This document shows, one piece after another, positions 43,546 through 52,517 of a stretch of 64,000 nt of DNA. Position 1 is the stretch's first letter. Every line of letters starts with the position of its first letter. Source of the DNA: Pacificitalea sp040119125 (GTDB lineage: Bacteria > Pseudomonadota > Alphaproteobacteria > Rhodobacterales > Rhodobacteraceae); the NCBI GenBank assembly GCA_040119125.1, contig JBEDTR010000008.1, forward strand, positions 62,001-126,000, written 5' to 3'. Both the position numbers and the translations under genes were made by a program. The notes under the pieces were generated by a model, which searched no databases, had not been told where the DNA came from, and worked only from the letters and a program-made list of their open reading frames with translations.

Positions 43546-45869
43546 GCCCCGCAAAACCGGCGCCGACGCAGGATTTTCCCATTGCCAGCTATCGGCTTCA
43601 GATGCGGGGCGACATGGATTTCGCGGCCGTAGAGGGGCTGATTCCCTATCTGCGCGAATTGGGGATTTCGCATCTGTACCTGTCGCCGATCTTTACCGCT
43701 GCGCCCGGCTCAACCCATGGCTACGACATTACCGACCCGAACCAGATCGAGCCGGCTCTGGGCGGGCGCGAAGGCTTTTCTCGGCTGGCGCAGGCGGCGC
43801 AATCCGCCGGTCTGGCGATCATTCTCGACATCGTGCCCAATCACTTGGCCTTCGTGCTCGACAATCCATGGCTGCGCGACGTGCTCCGGCACGGCTCCGA
43901 CAGCGCCTATGCCCGGCATTTCGATATCGACTGGGCCGGGCCGCTCTACTTGCCGATGCTGGATGCAACCTTTGAGACGAAGCTCGACGAAGGTGAGGTT
44001 ACGATTGCGAGCGCGGAGGATGGCCCAGTCCTTCGGGTCGGGCCGCTGGAGGTGCCGCTGCGCCCTGACGATGCGACCACCGGCTACGACGCCACAACCG
44101 ATTTTGCCGCCCTGCACGATGCGCAGCACTGGCGGTTGGTCCCGTGGGAGACCGAGCGCGACCGGCTTGCCCATCGGCGGTTTTTCAATGTCACCTCACT
44201 GATCGGGATGCGGGTGGAGGACACCACCGTGTTCGACGACATGCACCGGTTGGTGTTTGAGCTTTGCGAAGCGGGTGAGGTGCAGGGCCTGCGGGTGGAT
44301 CATGTCGACGGGCTTGCCGACCCCGGCGCTTATCTCGATCAACTGACCGCCCGGCTGGGTCCCGACATTCCGGTCTGGATCGAGAAAATCCTCAGCGGTG
44401 ACGAGCGTATTCCCGAGGATTGGCCGGTTGCGGGCACCACCGGGTATGAGGCCGGACGCGCGATTGCCCGCCTGCTGACCGATCCCGAAGGGTGGGAGCG
44501 TATTCGCGCCGACTGGCAGGAGGAAACCGGAGAGACCGCCCCCGGGGAGGATCACGCCTATGCCCGCCAGATGACGGAGCTGAAACCGTGGATCTTGTCG
44601 CAGGAACTTGCCGCCGAGCTGCATCAGCTTATCGGTCTGGCCGAAGCGGCCTTGGAGGATATGCCCAGTCAGGACGCCGGCCCCGAAGCACTGCGCGAAG
44701 CGCTGGAGGCGCTGCTGGTCGAGATGCCGCGCTACCGCACATATTTTACCGGCGCCGCGCCCCGCGCGGAAGATGTCGCGCTATGGGAGGCCGTTACCGA
44801 CCGCGCTGCCGAACGATTGCGCAATGACAGCGTTCTGCGCTGGCTGGCCGACCGGATCGCGCAGGGCGACAGTGATCCCGACCACGCGCTCCGGGTGCGG
44901 TTCCAGCAGGTGGCGGGGGCGCTTATCGCCAAAAGCCATGAGGACACCGCCGGTTTTCGCCACACGGCCTATCTTGCCGCGAATGAGGTTGGCGCCGAAC
45001 CCGATGAGCCGGTGCTGGATGCCGGGGGTTTTGCCGATCACTGTGCGGAGCGGCTGGCGCGGCAACCATGGGGACTGACCCTGACCTCCTCCCACGACAC
45101 CAAGCGGTCCGAGGATGCGCGGATGCGGCTGGTCGCGTTAAGTCACCTGCCTGATGCCTTCCGTGCCCTGCGCGCCGACGCCTGCGCCGCGCTGCCCGCA
45201 GGGCTGGAAACCGACCTGCAAGGCGACGGACAGGACGACACCGCCCCGCTTGCACCGAACCGGCTGTGGTATCTGGTCCAATGCGCTATCGCTTTATGGC
45301 AACCCGACCGCGACAGCCTGCCTGAACGGCTGGCCGAGCACATGGTCAAGGCCCTGCGCGAGGCCAAACAGATCACCACATGGCCCTATCCCGACGCGGA
45401 TGCCGAAGAGCCGGTGCTCACCCTCGCACGCGATCTGATGGTGCGCTGGCAGACCTCCCCGCCGGAGGCGCTGACCCGGATCGTCGCGCGGGCGGAATCG
45501 CTGTCGCTGTGCCAATTGGCCCTGAAATGCCTGATGCCCGGCGTGCCCGATATTTACCGCGGCTGCGAGGGCACGGCATTTTCGCTCACCGATCCAGACA
45601 ACCGTCGCCCCATCGATTTTACCGAAATGGCGCGGCTGCCGCAGAAGCCGGGACTTGCAGGGGCGAAGTCACGCTTGCTCCGGGAATTGCTGGCCGAACG
45701 GCGCGCCAATCCTCAGCTGTTTGAACACGGGCGCTGCGAGATCCGCGCCGATCCCGACGGATTTACCCTGATCCGCCGATCGGAAAGCGGCATGCTGCGG
45801 CTGACGCTTTATCCACGCGCGCCGCGTGATCTGGCCGTTGTGGTCGAGACCGCACCGGAACACGTCTGA
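43542..45869 (+). CDS. treY: Malto-oligosyltrehalose synthase
   Basis: TreY converts the reducing end of a maltodextrin to an alpha,alpha-1,1 linkage. The 775-residue protein has PIASYRLQMRGDMDF, STHGYDITDPNQIEP, DIVPNHLA, the nucleophile Asp in GLRVDHVDGLADPG, Glu in VWIEKILSGDE, and LTSSHDTKRSEDAR, with LMPGVPDIYRGCE near the end. Together with TreZ, and with GlgX or a debranched glucan supply next door, it lets the cell turn glycogen into trehalose. There is no treS or otsAB in the window. Confidence 0.94.
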   Translation: MSPAKPAPTQDFPIASYRLQMRGDMDFAAVEGLIPYLRELGISHLYLSPIFTAAPGSTHGYDITDPNQIEPALGGREGFSRLAQAAQSAGLAIILDIVPNHLAFVLDNPWLRDVLRHGSDSAYARHFDIDWAGPLYLPMLDATFETKLDEGEVTIASAEDGPVLRVGPLEVPLRPDDATTGYDATTDFAALHDAQHWRLVPWETERDRLAHRRFFNVTSLIGMRVEDTTVFDDMHRLVFELCEAGEVQGLRVDHVDGLADPGAYLDQLTARLGPDIPVWIEKILSGDERIPEDWPVAGTTGYEAGRAIARLLTDPEGWERIRADWQEETGETAPGEDHAYARQMTELKPWILSQELAAELHQLIGLAEAALEDMPSQDAGPEALREALEALLVEMPRYRTYFTGAAPRAEDVALWEAVTDRAAERLRNDSVLRWLADRIAQGDSDPDHALRVRFQQVAGALIAKSHEDTAGFRHTAYLAANEVGAEPDEPVLDAGGFADHCAERLARQPWGLTLTSSHDTKRSEDARMRLVALSHLPDAFRALRADACAALPAGLETDLQGDGQDDTAPLAPNRLWYLVQCAIALWQPDRDSLPERLAEHMVKALREAKQITTWPYPDADAEEPVLTLARDLMVRWQTSPPEALTRIVARAESLSLCQLALKCLMPGVPDIYRGCEGTAFSLTDPDNRRPIDFTEMARLPQKPGLAGAKSRLLRELLAERRANPQLFEHGRCEIRADPDGFTLIRRSESGMLRLTLYPRAPRDLAVVVETAPEHV

Positions 45870-45879
45870 CGCCACATAT

Positions 45880-45912
45880 AAAAGCGCCGCCCCGGACCGG
45901 GACGGCGCTTCG
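45880..45912 (-). terminator. Terminator shared by treY and the DsbA gene
   Basis: AAGCGCCG and CGGCGCTT form a strong stem (45882-45889 and 45903-45910) with internal CCCGG/CCGGG pairing. On the minus strand the stem is followed by TTTTATA, so it best serves the DsbA-like gene; it may also stop treY. Confidence 0.75.
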
Positions 45913-45943
45913 ATTTACTGACAGATACTATTGCCGAAGGTGA

Positions 45944-46642
45944 TCAGTTCGCGGGCAATTCCGCGTCGATCAGTTCCTTCATGTCGGCATAGTTCATGTT
46001 GGAATGTTTTTCGCCGTTGATGAGGAACGTGGGCGTGGCCGAGATGTCATCGGCCTGCGTCGTGCTCTCGAACGTGGCGACCAACGCTTGCGCCTTCTCG
46101 CCGTCCTGCAGGCATGCGTCAAGCTGCTCAGGCTCCAGCCCGGCCTTCAGACCGATTTTGCGCAGACCTTCGGCGATCTGTGCGGGCTGCCCGCCGGAGG
46201 TCCAATCGCTTTGTTCGTCGAACAGCATGTCGGTGATGCCGAAGTAGCGCACCGGACCTGCGCAGCGTGCCACCATGCCGGCCCACAGGCCCGGACGGTC
46301 AAAATAGACCTCGCGCAGCACGAACTTGACCTTGCCGCTGTCGATGTAGTCGGCCTTCAGATCGGCCCACACCTGATCGTGCCAATTGGCGCAATGCGGA
46401 CAGGTGAAGGAGGCATATTCCACGATGGTCACGGGGGCATCCTCGGCACCGATGGACATCTCGATGACGCCATTTTCGTCGGTCACCGGCTCAGCTACTG
46501 CGGTGTCGGTCGTCGTCTGGTCGGTCGCCGTCTGTTCGGTCGTGTCGGCGGTGGCGGTGGCGGTGCTGTCCTGCGCCATGCCCGGCAGGGCCAGCGCCAT
46601 CAGGGTCACGGGCACTGCGGCCAGGCTTTTGATAGGGATCAT
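45944..46642 (-). CDS. DsbA family thiol-disulfide oxidoreductase (secreted)
   Basis: A 232-residue protein with a signal peptide (cleaved near GMAQDS, about residue 20), a low-complexity Thr/Ala/Asp linker (residues 22-50), and a thioredoxin fold with the CPHC active site (SFTCPHCANW) and a cis-Pro loop (SATPTFLING). It should oxidise or reduce proteins in the periplasm. ATG 46642 has AGAGG 7 bases upstream; in-frame ATGs at 46648 and 46663 exist, the latter inside the preceding gene. It follows the DUF721 gene directly and probably shares its transcript. Confidence 0.87.
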   Translation of the reverse strand: MIPIKSLAAVPVTLMALALPGMAQDSTATATADTTEQTATDQTTTDTAVAEPVTDENGVIEMSIGAEDAPVTIVEYASFTCPHCANWHDQVWADLKADYIDSGKVKFVLREVYFDRPGLWAGMVARCAGPVRYFGITDMLFDEQSDWTSGGQPAQIAEGLRKIGLKAGLEPEQLDACLQDGEKAQALVATFESTTQADDISATPTFLINGEKHSNMNYADMKELIDAELPAN

Positions 46643-46652
46643 CGACATACCT

Positions 46653-47273
46653 CTATTCTGCATTGGTGTTTCGCGTCAGCACATGTTCGGCAAGCGATTG
46701 GAGCGCTTGCCGCAATGCGTCATTCTCGACCCCATCCGAAAGCCGTGCGGCATCCACCTTCACGGCGGGCGGAGGGGTTGGTTTCTCGGTGCGTTTCGGC
46801 GCGGTGCCGAACACGGCCTGCCCCTCGGCAAAGCCGGTGGGCGCGGTCTGGGTGATGCGGATCTTTGAGATCGCGGCATAGCCGTAAACCGCGTTAATCT
46901 TGTCGCGGATCTGCGGCTCCTGCATTTGCAGCATCGGGGCCATGGCGCCGGTGGTCAGCACGCTCAGCGTCGCGCCAAAGCCATTGCGCCCGTATTTCAC
47001 ATCAATCGGGCGGCATTGCGCGGCGGTCTGTTCGCCCACGATTTCCGCCCAATGGGTCAGGATGCGCGTCACGGCAAAACCACGGGCCTGACTGGCGCCC
47101 TTGATACGGTCCTTCAGCAAGGCAGAGGTGCGTTGAAACCCACGCGAGCGGCGCGGAGCCTGCCCGGCACGAGGTCCGGAGCCGCTGCCAGAACTGCTGC
47201 CAGCCTTGCCGCGGGGGCCACTGCCGCCCTGCATGCCACCCTTTCGGGGGCCAGATCCGCTTGGATGGGGCAT
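46653..47273 (-). CDS. DUF721 domain-containing protein
   Basis: A 206-residue protein. Residues 1-45 are a low-complexity Gly/Ser/Arg-rich segment (GGSGPRGKAGSSSGSGSG), likely disordered. Residues 60-150 match DUF721: ILTHWAEIVGEQTAAQCRPIDVKYGR (in part) and LQMQEPQIRDKINAVYGY. The domain is related to DciA, a helicase loader in other bacteria, but this protein's role is not established. It has AAAAGGAG 4 bases before the ATG. It is divergent from mutY. Confidence 0.78.
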   Translation of the reverse strand: MPHPSGSGPRKGGMQGGSGPRGKAGSSSGSGSGPRAGQAPRRSRGFQRTSALLKDRIKGASQARGFAVTRILTHWAEIVGEQTAAQCRPIDVKYGRNGFGATLSVLTTGAMAPMLQMQEPQIRDKINAVYGYAAISKIRITQTAPTGFAEGQAVFGTAPKRTEKPTPPPAVKVDAARLSDGVENDALRQALQSLAEHVLTRNTNAE

Positions 47274-47370
47274 GATGCTCCTTTTCCCTCTGCTCGGGCT
47301 ATTCTATCCCGGTGTGATCCCGCGGCTAGCCCAAAGCCCGTCCCGACACCATAAAGATTGCGTGACGTTC

Positions 47371-48459
47371 ATGACCAATCCCGCCGCGCTGAGCCGCATC
47401 CTTCTTGGCTGGTATGACCGCCATGCCCGCGCCCTGCCGTGGCGCGTGCCGCCGGGCGACGACCGCCGCCCCGATCCCTATCGCATCTGGCTGTCCGAGG
47501 TCATGCTGCAACAGACCACGGTCGCGGCGGTAAAGGACTATTTCCACAAATTCACCACCCGCTGGCCCACGATTGAGGCGCTCGCCGCCGCGGAAGACGC
47601 TGATGTGATGGCGGCATGGGCTGGTCTGGGCTACTACGCCCGCGCCCGCAACCTGCTGAAATGTGCCCGCGTGGTGACGCAGGAATATGGCGGTCAGTTC
47701 CCCGATGGCGCAGCCGCATTGCGCGCGCTGCCCGGCATCGGGCCCTACACCTCTGCCGCGATTGCAGCGATCGCGTTTGACCGTGCGGAGACCGTGGTGG
47801 ATGGCAATGTCGAACGCGTGGTCGCGCGGCTCCACGATATTCACACCCCGCTGCCCGCCGCGAAACCGGAACTGACCGCCCACGCAGCCGAGCTGACCCC
47901 CGCCGTGCGGCCCGGCGATCATGCGCAGGCGATGATGGATCTCGGCGCCACGATCTGCACCCCGCGCAACCCGGCCTGCGGGATTTGCCCATGGCGTGAG
48001 CCCTGCGCCGCGCGCGCCAATGGCACAGCCACGCTGCTGCCGCGCAAGACCCCGAAGAAGCCGAAACCCGTGCGCCACGGGCATCTCTATATCGGGCGTC
48101 TACTGAGCTGTGGCTGGCTGCTGGAAACCCGGCCCGCACAGGGCCTTCTGGGCGGCATGCTGGGCTTTCCCGGCACCGAGTGGGCAGAAACGCCGGGCGA
48201 GCCTGCACCGCCGCTTCCCGGACCGTGGCAGCGGTTGCCGGGGGAGGTGCGCCATACCTTTACCCATTTTCATCTGCGGCTTAGCGTCTGGGTGGCGGAT
48301 CTCGACCCATCCGCGACGGAAACCGCGGTCGAGGGCGCGGCCCGCCTGCACATCGCACCCCGGCTCAGCCCCGCGTCGCTGCCTACGGTGATGCGCAAAG
48401 CCTATGATCTTACCGCAAACGAGTGGACAGAACGGCCTCGTGATCTTACCGGCGATTGA
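47371..48459 (+). CDS. mutY: A/G-specific adenine glycosylase
   Basis: MutY removes adenine mispaired with 8-oxoguanine. The 362-residue protein has LSEVMLQQTTVAAV, the helix-hairpin-helix LPGIGPYTSAAIAAIAFD, catalytic Asp in VVDGNVERVV, and the 4Fe-4S ligands in CTPRNPACGICPWREPC. The C-terminal NUDIX-like 8-oxoG recognition domain (GLLGGMLGFPGTEW, HTFTHFHLRL) is present. ATG 47371 is the likely start. The gene is followed by alkB after 57 bp. Confidence 0.94.
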   Translation: MTNPAALSRILLGWYDRHARALPWRVPPGDDRRPDPYRIWLSEVMLQQTTVAAVKDYFHKFTTRWPTIEALAAAEDADVMAAWAGLGYYARARNLLKCARVVTQEYGGQFPDGAAALRALPGIGPYTSAAIAAIAFDRAETVVDGNVERVVARLHDIHTPLPAAKPELTAHAAELTPAVRPGDHAQAMMDLGATICTPRNPACGICPWREPCAARANGTATLLPRKTPKKPKPVRHGHLYIGRLLSCGWLLETRPAQGLLGGMLGFPGTEWAETPGEPAPPLPGPWQRLPGEVRHTFTHFHLRLSVWVADLDPSATETAVEGAARLHIAPRLSPASLPTVMRKAYDLTANEWTERPRDLTGD

Positions 48460-48516
48460 GTTCCTGCGCCCCAACTCTAAGATCAGCGCACCGCCACTGC
48501 TGCCGGGAGGCCGCCG

Positions 48517-49707
48517 ATGACCCGAACCGACGACACCGCCCCCGCCGGAGACAGCGCCTCCATCGGCGACAAGACCAGTCGCGCCGCCGCCCTGACCCGC
48601 ATCCGCGCGGCGCTGCCGTTCTGGATGTCGGTGTTGTTGCTGCCCTTGGCGGTGATCGCCGCCGGGCTGGGCGGGTGGTGGGTGCTGCTGCTGCCGGGGT
48701 TCGCTTGGGGGTTATATTCGGTGATCGACGCGCTGGCGGGGCTCAATCAGGACAATGCCGATCCCAACACCCCGGAGGCGGAGCTCTTTTGGTATCGCGC
48801 CATCACGATGATCTGGTTCCCGCTTCAGATGGCGCTGGTTTACGGCATGATCTGGTATGTCACCCGCGCCACGCATTTGGGCGGATGGGAGACCTTTGGC
48901 CTGTTCTTCGGCGTCGGGGTCGTGTCAGGCACGATCGGCATCGTCTATTCCCACGAGTTGATGCATCAGACGAACCGGGTCGAGCGGTGGCTGGCGGACC
49001 TGCTATTGGCCAGCGTGCTCTATTCCCATTTCCGCAGCGAACATCTGTTGATCCATCATCGCTACGTCGGCACGCCACGCGATCCGGTCACGGCCCGCTA
49101 TAACGAAGGCTTCCACCGCTATTTCTACCGGGTGCTGACCCGGTGCGCACCCTCCGCATGGCGCGCCGAAGTGGCGCTCTTGGCGCGGCGCGGCCTGCCT
49201 GCCCACAGCCTGCGCAATCCGTTCTGGCGCTACGCTGCGCTACAGGCGATGTTTCTTACGCTGGCCGGGCTGATCGGCGGCTGGGCCGGGGTGGGGCTGT
49301 TCGCGGTGCAGGCTTTCGTCGCGATCTGGCAGTTGGAATTGACCAATTACGTCGAACATTATGGGCTGACGCGAAAACATCTGGGCGATGGCCGCTATGA
49401 GCATGTGCAACCGCGCCATAGCTGGAACGCAGCACATCGGGCGACAAACTGGCTGCTGATCAACCTGCAACGCCATTCCGACCACCACTACAAACCCCAG
49501 CGCCGGTTTCCGCTATTGCAAAGCTACCCCGAGGATGAAGCCCCGCAGCTGCCGCATGGCTACCCGGTGATGACGGCATTGGCTATGGTGCCGCCGGTGT
49601 GGCGGCGGGTGATGAATCCGCGCGTCCGCGCATGGCGCAAACGCTACTATCCTGAAATCACGGATTGGACGCCCTACAAGCGCGGCACCACACCGATGCC
49701 GCGCTGA
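48517..49707 (+). CDS. alkB: Alkane 1-monooxygenase (AlkB-type, membrane di-iron)
   Basis: The 396-residue protein has about six hydrophobic segments and the histidine boxes of integral-membrane di-iron hydroxylases: HELMH, HLLIHHRYVGTPRDP and LQRHSDHHYKP, plus NYVEHYGLTR, the extra AlkB motif. It should oxidise terminal carbons of medium-chain alkanes, with electrons from a rubredoxin not encoded here. The first 20 residues are hydrophilic. It is isolated from other alkane genes, next to mutY and convergent with ccrM. Relatives can act on other lipids, so the substrate is inferred. Confidence 0.9.
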   Translation: MTRTDDTAPAGDSASIGDKTSRAAALTRIRAALPFWMSVLLLPLAVIAAGLGGWWVLLLPGFAWGLYSVIDALAGLNQDNADPNTPEAELFWYRAITMIWFPLQMALVYGMIWYVTRATHLGGWETFGLFFGVGVVSGTIGIVYSHELMHQTNRVERWLADLLLASVLYSHFRSEHLLIHHRYVGTPRDPVTARYNEGFHRYFYRVLTRCAPSAWRAEVALLARRGLPAHSLRNPFWRYAALQAMFLTLAGLIGGWAGVGLFAVQAFVAIWQLELTNYVEHYGLTRKHLGDGRYEHVQPRHSWNAAHRATNWLLINLQRHSDHHYKPQRRFPLLQSYPEDEAPQLPHGYPVMTALAMVPPVWRRVMNPRVRAWRKRYYPEITDWTPYKRGTTPMPR

Positions 49708-49717
49708 GTTTGACGGA

Positions 49718-50848
49718 TCAGGCGTCGCTCGGACGGGCCATTTCGGCGCGGATCTGTTGGCGCAGCACGTCGATCGGGACGCTCTGGCCGTCGCGACGGT
49801 AACACCAGTAGGTCCAGCCGTTGCACGAGGGCGCGCCTTCAAGCGCTGCGCCGACCTGATGGATCGAGCCGCGCACATCATCGGCGATCAGCGTGCCGTC
49901 GGCCCGCACCTTGGCCGAGCGTTTGCCGTTGAGCGAGGTCAGCATCTCGCCGGGGCGCAGCATGCCGCGCTCCACCAGCTGCCCGAACGGCACACGCGGC
50001 TCCGCTCGTTTGGAGGTGGAAACCCGCAGTGCTTCGCTGTCGTATTTGCGCACGCGGGCGATCCGGGCTGCGGCGACTTCGCGGTATTCGGCTTCGCGCT
50101 CGATCCCGATAAAATCGCGGCCCAGCATCTTCGCGACTGCGCCCGTGGTCCCGGTGCCAAAGAACGGATCAAGCACCACATCGCCCGGATTGGTCGTGGC
50201 GATGAGCACCCGGTGCAGCAGGCTTTCGGGTTTCTGCGTCGGGTGAGCTTTCTCACCCTTGGCGTTTTTCAGCCGCTCATGGCCGGTGCAGATCGGCAGC
50301 ACCCAGTCGGACCGCATCTGCACGCCTTCGTTCAGCGATTTTAACGCCTCGTAATTGAACGTGTATTTCGCGGTGTCGGACTTGCTGGCCCAGATCATTG
50401 TCTCATGCGCGTTGGTCAGCCGCTTGCCGCGAAAATTAGGCATCGGGTTCGATTTGCGCCACACCACGTCGTTGAGCAGCCAGTATCCGGCATCCTGCAA
50501 CGCGGCGCCGACGCGGAAAATGTTATGGTAGGAACCGATCACCCAGATCGCGCCATCGGGCTTCAGGATGCGGCGGGCGGCGGCCAGCCATTCGCGGGTG
50601 AATTTGTCGTAGACCGCGAAGCTGGCGAACTGGTCCCATTCGTCATCCACGGCGTCGACCATGGAATTGTCGGGCCGGTGCAACGCACCCTTCAACTGCA
50701 GGTTATAGGGTGGGTCCGCAAAGATCAGGTCGACGGAGTTTTCAGGGAGCGCGCGCATCCGCTCGATGCAGTCGCCATCGAGGATCTGGTTGAGCGGCAG
50801 CGGAACATGCTGCCCGGCGGGCAGGCCCGCGGGTTTGGTCTTTTTCAT
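49718..50848 (-). CDS. ccrM: Cell-cycle DNA adenine methyltransferase CcrM (GANTC)
   Basis: CcrM methylates adenine in GANTC and acts once per cell cycle in alphaproteobacteria. The 376-residue protein has DPPYNLQL (motif IV), a DPFFGTGTTGAVAKMLGRDFIG SAM-binding segment (in part), and the CcrM-specific C-terminal domain (FGQLVERGMLRPGEML, APSCNGWTYWCY). I prefer ATG 50848, which has GAGG 8 bases upstream, to the ATG at 50887, which has no ribosome site. It lies downstream of rnhB on the same strand. Three GANTC sites lie in the gap. Confidence 0.94.
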   Translation of the reverse strand: MKKTKPAGLPAGQHVPLPLNQILDGDCIERMRALPENSVDLIFADPPYNLQLKGALHRPDNSMVDAVDDEWDQFASFAVYDKFTREWLAAARRILKPDGAIWVIGSYHNIFRVGAALQDAGYWLLNDVVWRKSNPMPNFRGKRLTNAHETMIWASKSDTAKYTFNYEALKSLNEGVQMRSDWVLPICTGHERLKNAKGEKAHPTQKPESLLHRVLIATTNPGDVVLDPFFGTGTTGAVAKMLGRDFIGIEREAEYREVAAARIARVRKYDSEALRVSTSKRAEPRVPFGQLVERGMLRPGEMLTSLNGKRSAKVRADGTLIADDVRGSIHQVGAALEGAPSCNGWTYWCYRRDGQSVPIDVLRQQIRAEMARPSDA

Positions 50849-50903
50849 TACTTCTGCCTCATCCGAGCGCACTTTGTGGCGCTTCATGTTGTGGACAAAA
50901 GAT

Positions 50904-50942
50904 GAGTCAATCCCGATTCGTGGTCAATTTCTTTTTTGAATC
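50904..50942. promoter_or_regulatory. Cluster of three GANTC methylation sites upstream of ccrM
   Basis: GAGTC at 50904-50908, GATTC at 50915-50919 and GAATC at 50938-50942 fall in 39 bases between rnhB and ccrM. GANTC is the target of CcrM itself, and methylation of such sites controls ccrM transcription in Caulobacter. A TTGACC hexamer that could be a -35 element on the minus strand lies among them. Confidence 0.7.
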
Positions 50943-51588
50943 AGACGGTTGGTGATTTCACTTGATACAAGATGTTGCGCACCGGAGCGAAGGAACGTCT
51001 ATGGTGTGGGGTGACACCAAGGCGCGAAAGTCCCGCCAGATGCACCGGGGCGCCATATCCCATGTTCGTTTCCCAACCATAACCCGGATATTGCAGCGCC
51101 AATTCAACCATAAGGCGATCTCGCGCGACCTTTGCGACGATCGAAGCGGCGGCGATTGAGAGCACTAGGCCGTCCCCTTTCACCACCGTTTCAGCGGGAC
51201 AGCACAGGTCCTTGGGCTCTCGATTGCCATCGATCAGCGCGTGGCACGGTGGCACGGGCAGAAGCGCCAGCGCGCGCCGCATTGCCTCCATCGACGCGCC
51301 AAGAATGTTGAGCGTTTCAATCTCGTCCACATCCAGATGCACGACGCGGCAAATGGCGACGGCGGTGATCTCGGCGGCAAGCGCCTCGCGCCGGGCGGGG
51401 GTGAGCTTCTTGCTGTCGTTCAGCCCTGCGGGGATGCGATCGGGATCGAGCACCACGGCGGCGGCAGTGACCGGCCCGGCCAGTGGCCCACGCCCCACCT
51501 CGTCCACACCGGCGATGACGCGCGCCCCCCGGTCGAAGGCGGCGGATTCATAGCTGAAATCGGGGAGTGATCTGGCGATGGCGGTCAT
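50941..51588 (-). CDS. rnhB: Ribonuclease HII
   Basis: RnhB removes ribonucleotides from RNA-DNA hybrids. The 215-residue protein has VIAGVDEVGRGPLAGPV with the catalytic Asp-Glu pair, LNDSKKLTPARR, ALIDGNREP with a catalytic Asp, SIAAASIVAKVARDRLM, and GYGWETNMGYG. ATG 51588 is preferred to a start 12 codons upstream that lies in a poor context. rnhB-ccrM linkage is common in alphaproteobacteria. Confidence 0.93.
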   Translation of the reverse strand: MTAIARSLPDFSYESAAFDRGARVIAGVDEVGRGPLAGPVTAAAVVLDPDRIPAGLNDSKKLTPARREALAAEITAVAICRVVHLDVDEIETLNILGASMEAMRRALALLPVPPCHALIDGNREPKDLCCPAETVVKGDGLVLSIAAASIVAKVARDRLMVELALQYPGYGWETNMGYGAPVHLAGLSRLGVTPHHRRSFAPVRNILYQVKSPTV

Positions 51589-51685
51589 GCGCCGGTGATG
51601 CCCGATCGTGGCGCCAGATGGCAAGGCACCAATCCGCCCATAAGCAGAGCGACGCCTCGCTGGGACGTCGCCGGATATGTCGGCA

Positions 51686-51716
51686 TAAAAAAGAGCGGAC
51701 AGGTTGCCCTGCCCGC
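51686..51716 (-). terminator. Rho-independent terminator after the 51807-52334 gene
   Basis: Minus strand: GCGGGCAGG, GCAA loop, CCTGTCCGC stem (9 bp with one G-T), then TCTTTTTT. It ends the transcript of the secreted protein gene before rnhB. The 218-bp gap 51589-51806 otherwise holds only the presumed rnhB promoter. Confidence 0.85.
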
Positions 51717-51806
51717 CCCAGTCGTGAACCGGCGCCGCGTGGGATGACGCGCCGGCCCCTGCTGACAGGCGACCCCAAGGACGTGAGGACCCGCCTGCCT
51801 CAACTG

Positions 51807-52334
51807 TCAGCCTTTGACCTTATACCCGCGGGCCTTCATGCAGTTTTGCTCGTAGGCACGCAGGGTGCCCCGGTTCAGCCGCACGTAGCGCAGGCATTGC
51901 TGCGGCAATGCGCGGATGTTGGTCTGACGCTCCAGGCAGCGCTCGGTGAAATAGCGGCGCGTGCCGGACCGGGTGTCAAAGGCGACCCGGCAGGACGCGG
52001 GCAGCACCTTGCTGCTGCGGGCCGGAGTGACAGGATGACCACGGCGATCATCGCGATCCCAACGCTTGTAATCGTTGCCATGCTTAGTGTTATGCGTGTC
52101 CCGCCCGGTCTGGTGAACGGGTCGCCTGTCCTGCTGCCAGGTACGACGTTCGTCCTGACGCTCCTGCCAAGCGCGATCAGCAGATTGCGCTATAGCGGCG
52201 CCGGCCATCAGGCGGATCAGTTCATCGCTGGTCAACGCGGCCGCAGGCACGGCGCTGGCGCCGAGGCTGGTCATCGCGACGGCAAGGGCAAGCGCCGCTC
52301 CGGTGACGGGTCTGAGAATGTGCTTGGCGAACAT
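51807..52334 (-). CDS. Secreted hypothetical protein
   Basis: A 175-residue protein with a signal peptide (ALALAVAMTSLGASAVPAAA, cleavage near residue 33). The middle is rich in Arg, Gln, Asp and His (residues 50-100), and the C-terminus has an even spread of four cysteines (SCRVAF, RCLERQ, QCLRYV, NCMKAR) that could form two disulfides. I do not recognise a named domain. Clear signal peptide, own terminator and divergent promoter region make it a real gene. Confidence 0.75.
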   Translation of the reverse strand: MFAKHILRPVTGAALALAVAMTSLGASAVPAAALTSDELIRLMAGAAIAQSADRAWQERQDERRTWQQDRRPVHQTGRDTHNTKHGNDYKRWDRDDRRGHPVTPARSSKVLPASCRVAFDTRSGTRRYFTERCLERQTNIRALPQQCLRYVRLNRGTLRAYEQNCMKARGYKVKG

Positions 52335-52517
52335 GGGTCTCTCCTGTCGGTAGCCCGTGAACGGCGGGCGAGGATGTCACGGCGAACCGGACGGCATGAC
52401 CCCGTGATGCGGCGCGATGGGCCAGACAGGCAATATCGCCCCTCTGCTAGGCGATAGCAGCGCGCTGAAACCCGCGTCGTTATTGAATATCACGCGCGCC
52501 CGCGCCAAACTGGGCAG

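Noticed and set aside
51589..51806. Possible small gene between rnhB and the secreted protein gene
   Set aside because: No frame with a start, ribosome site and protein-like composition; the stretch holds a clear terminator and the presumed rnhB promoter.
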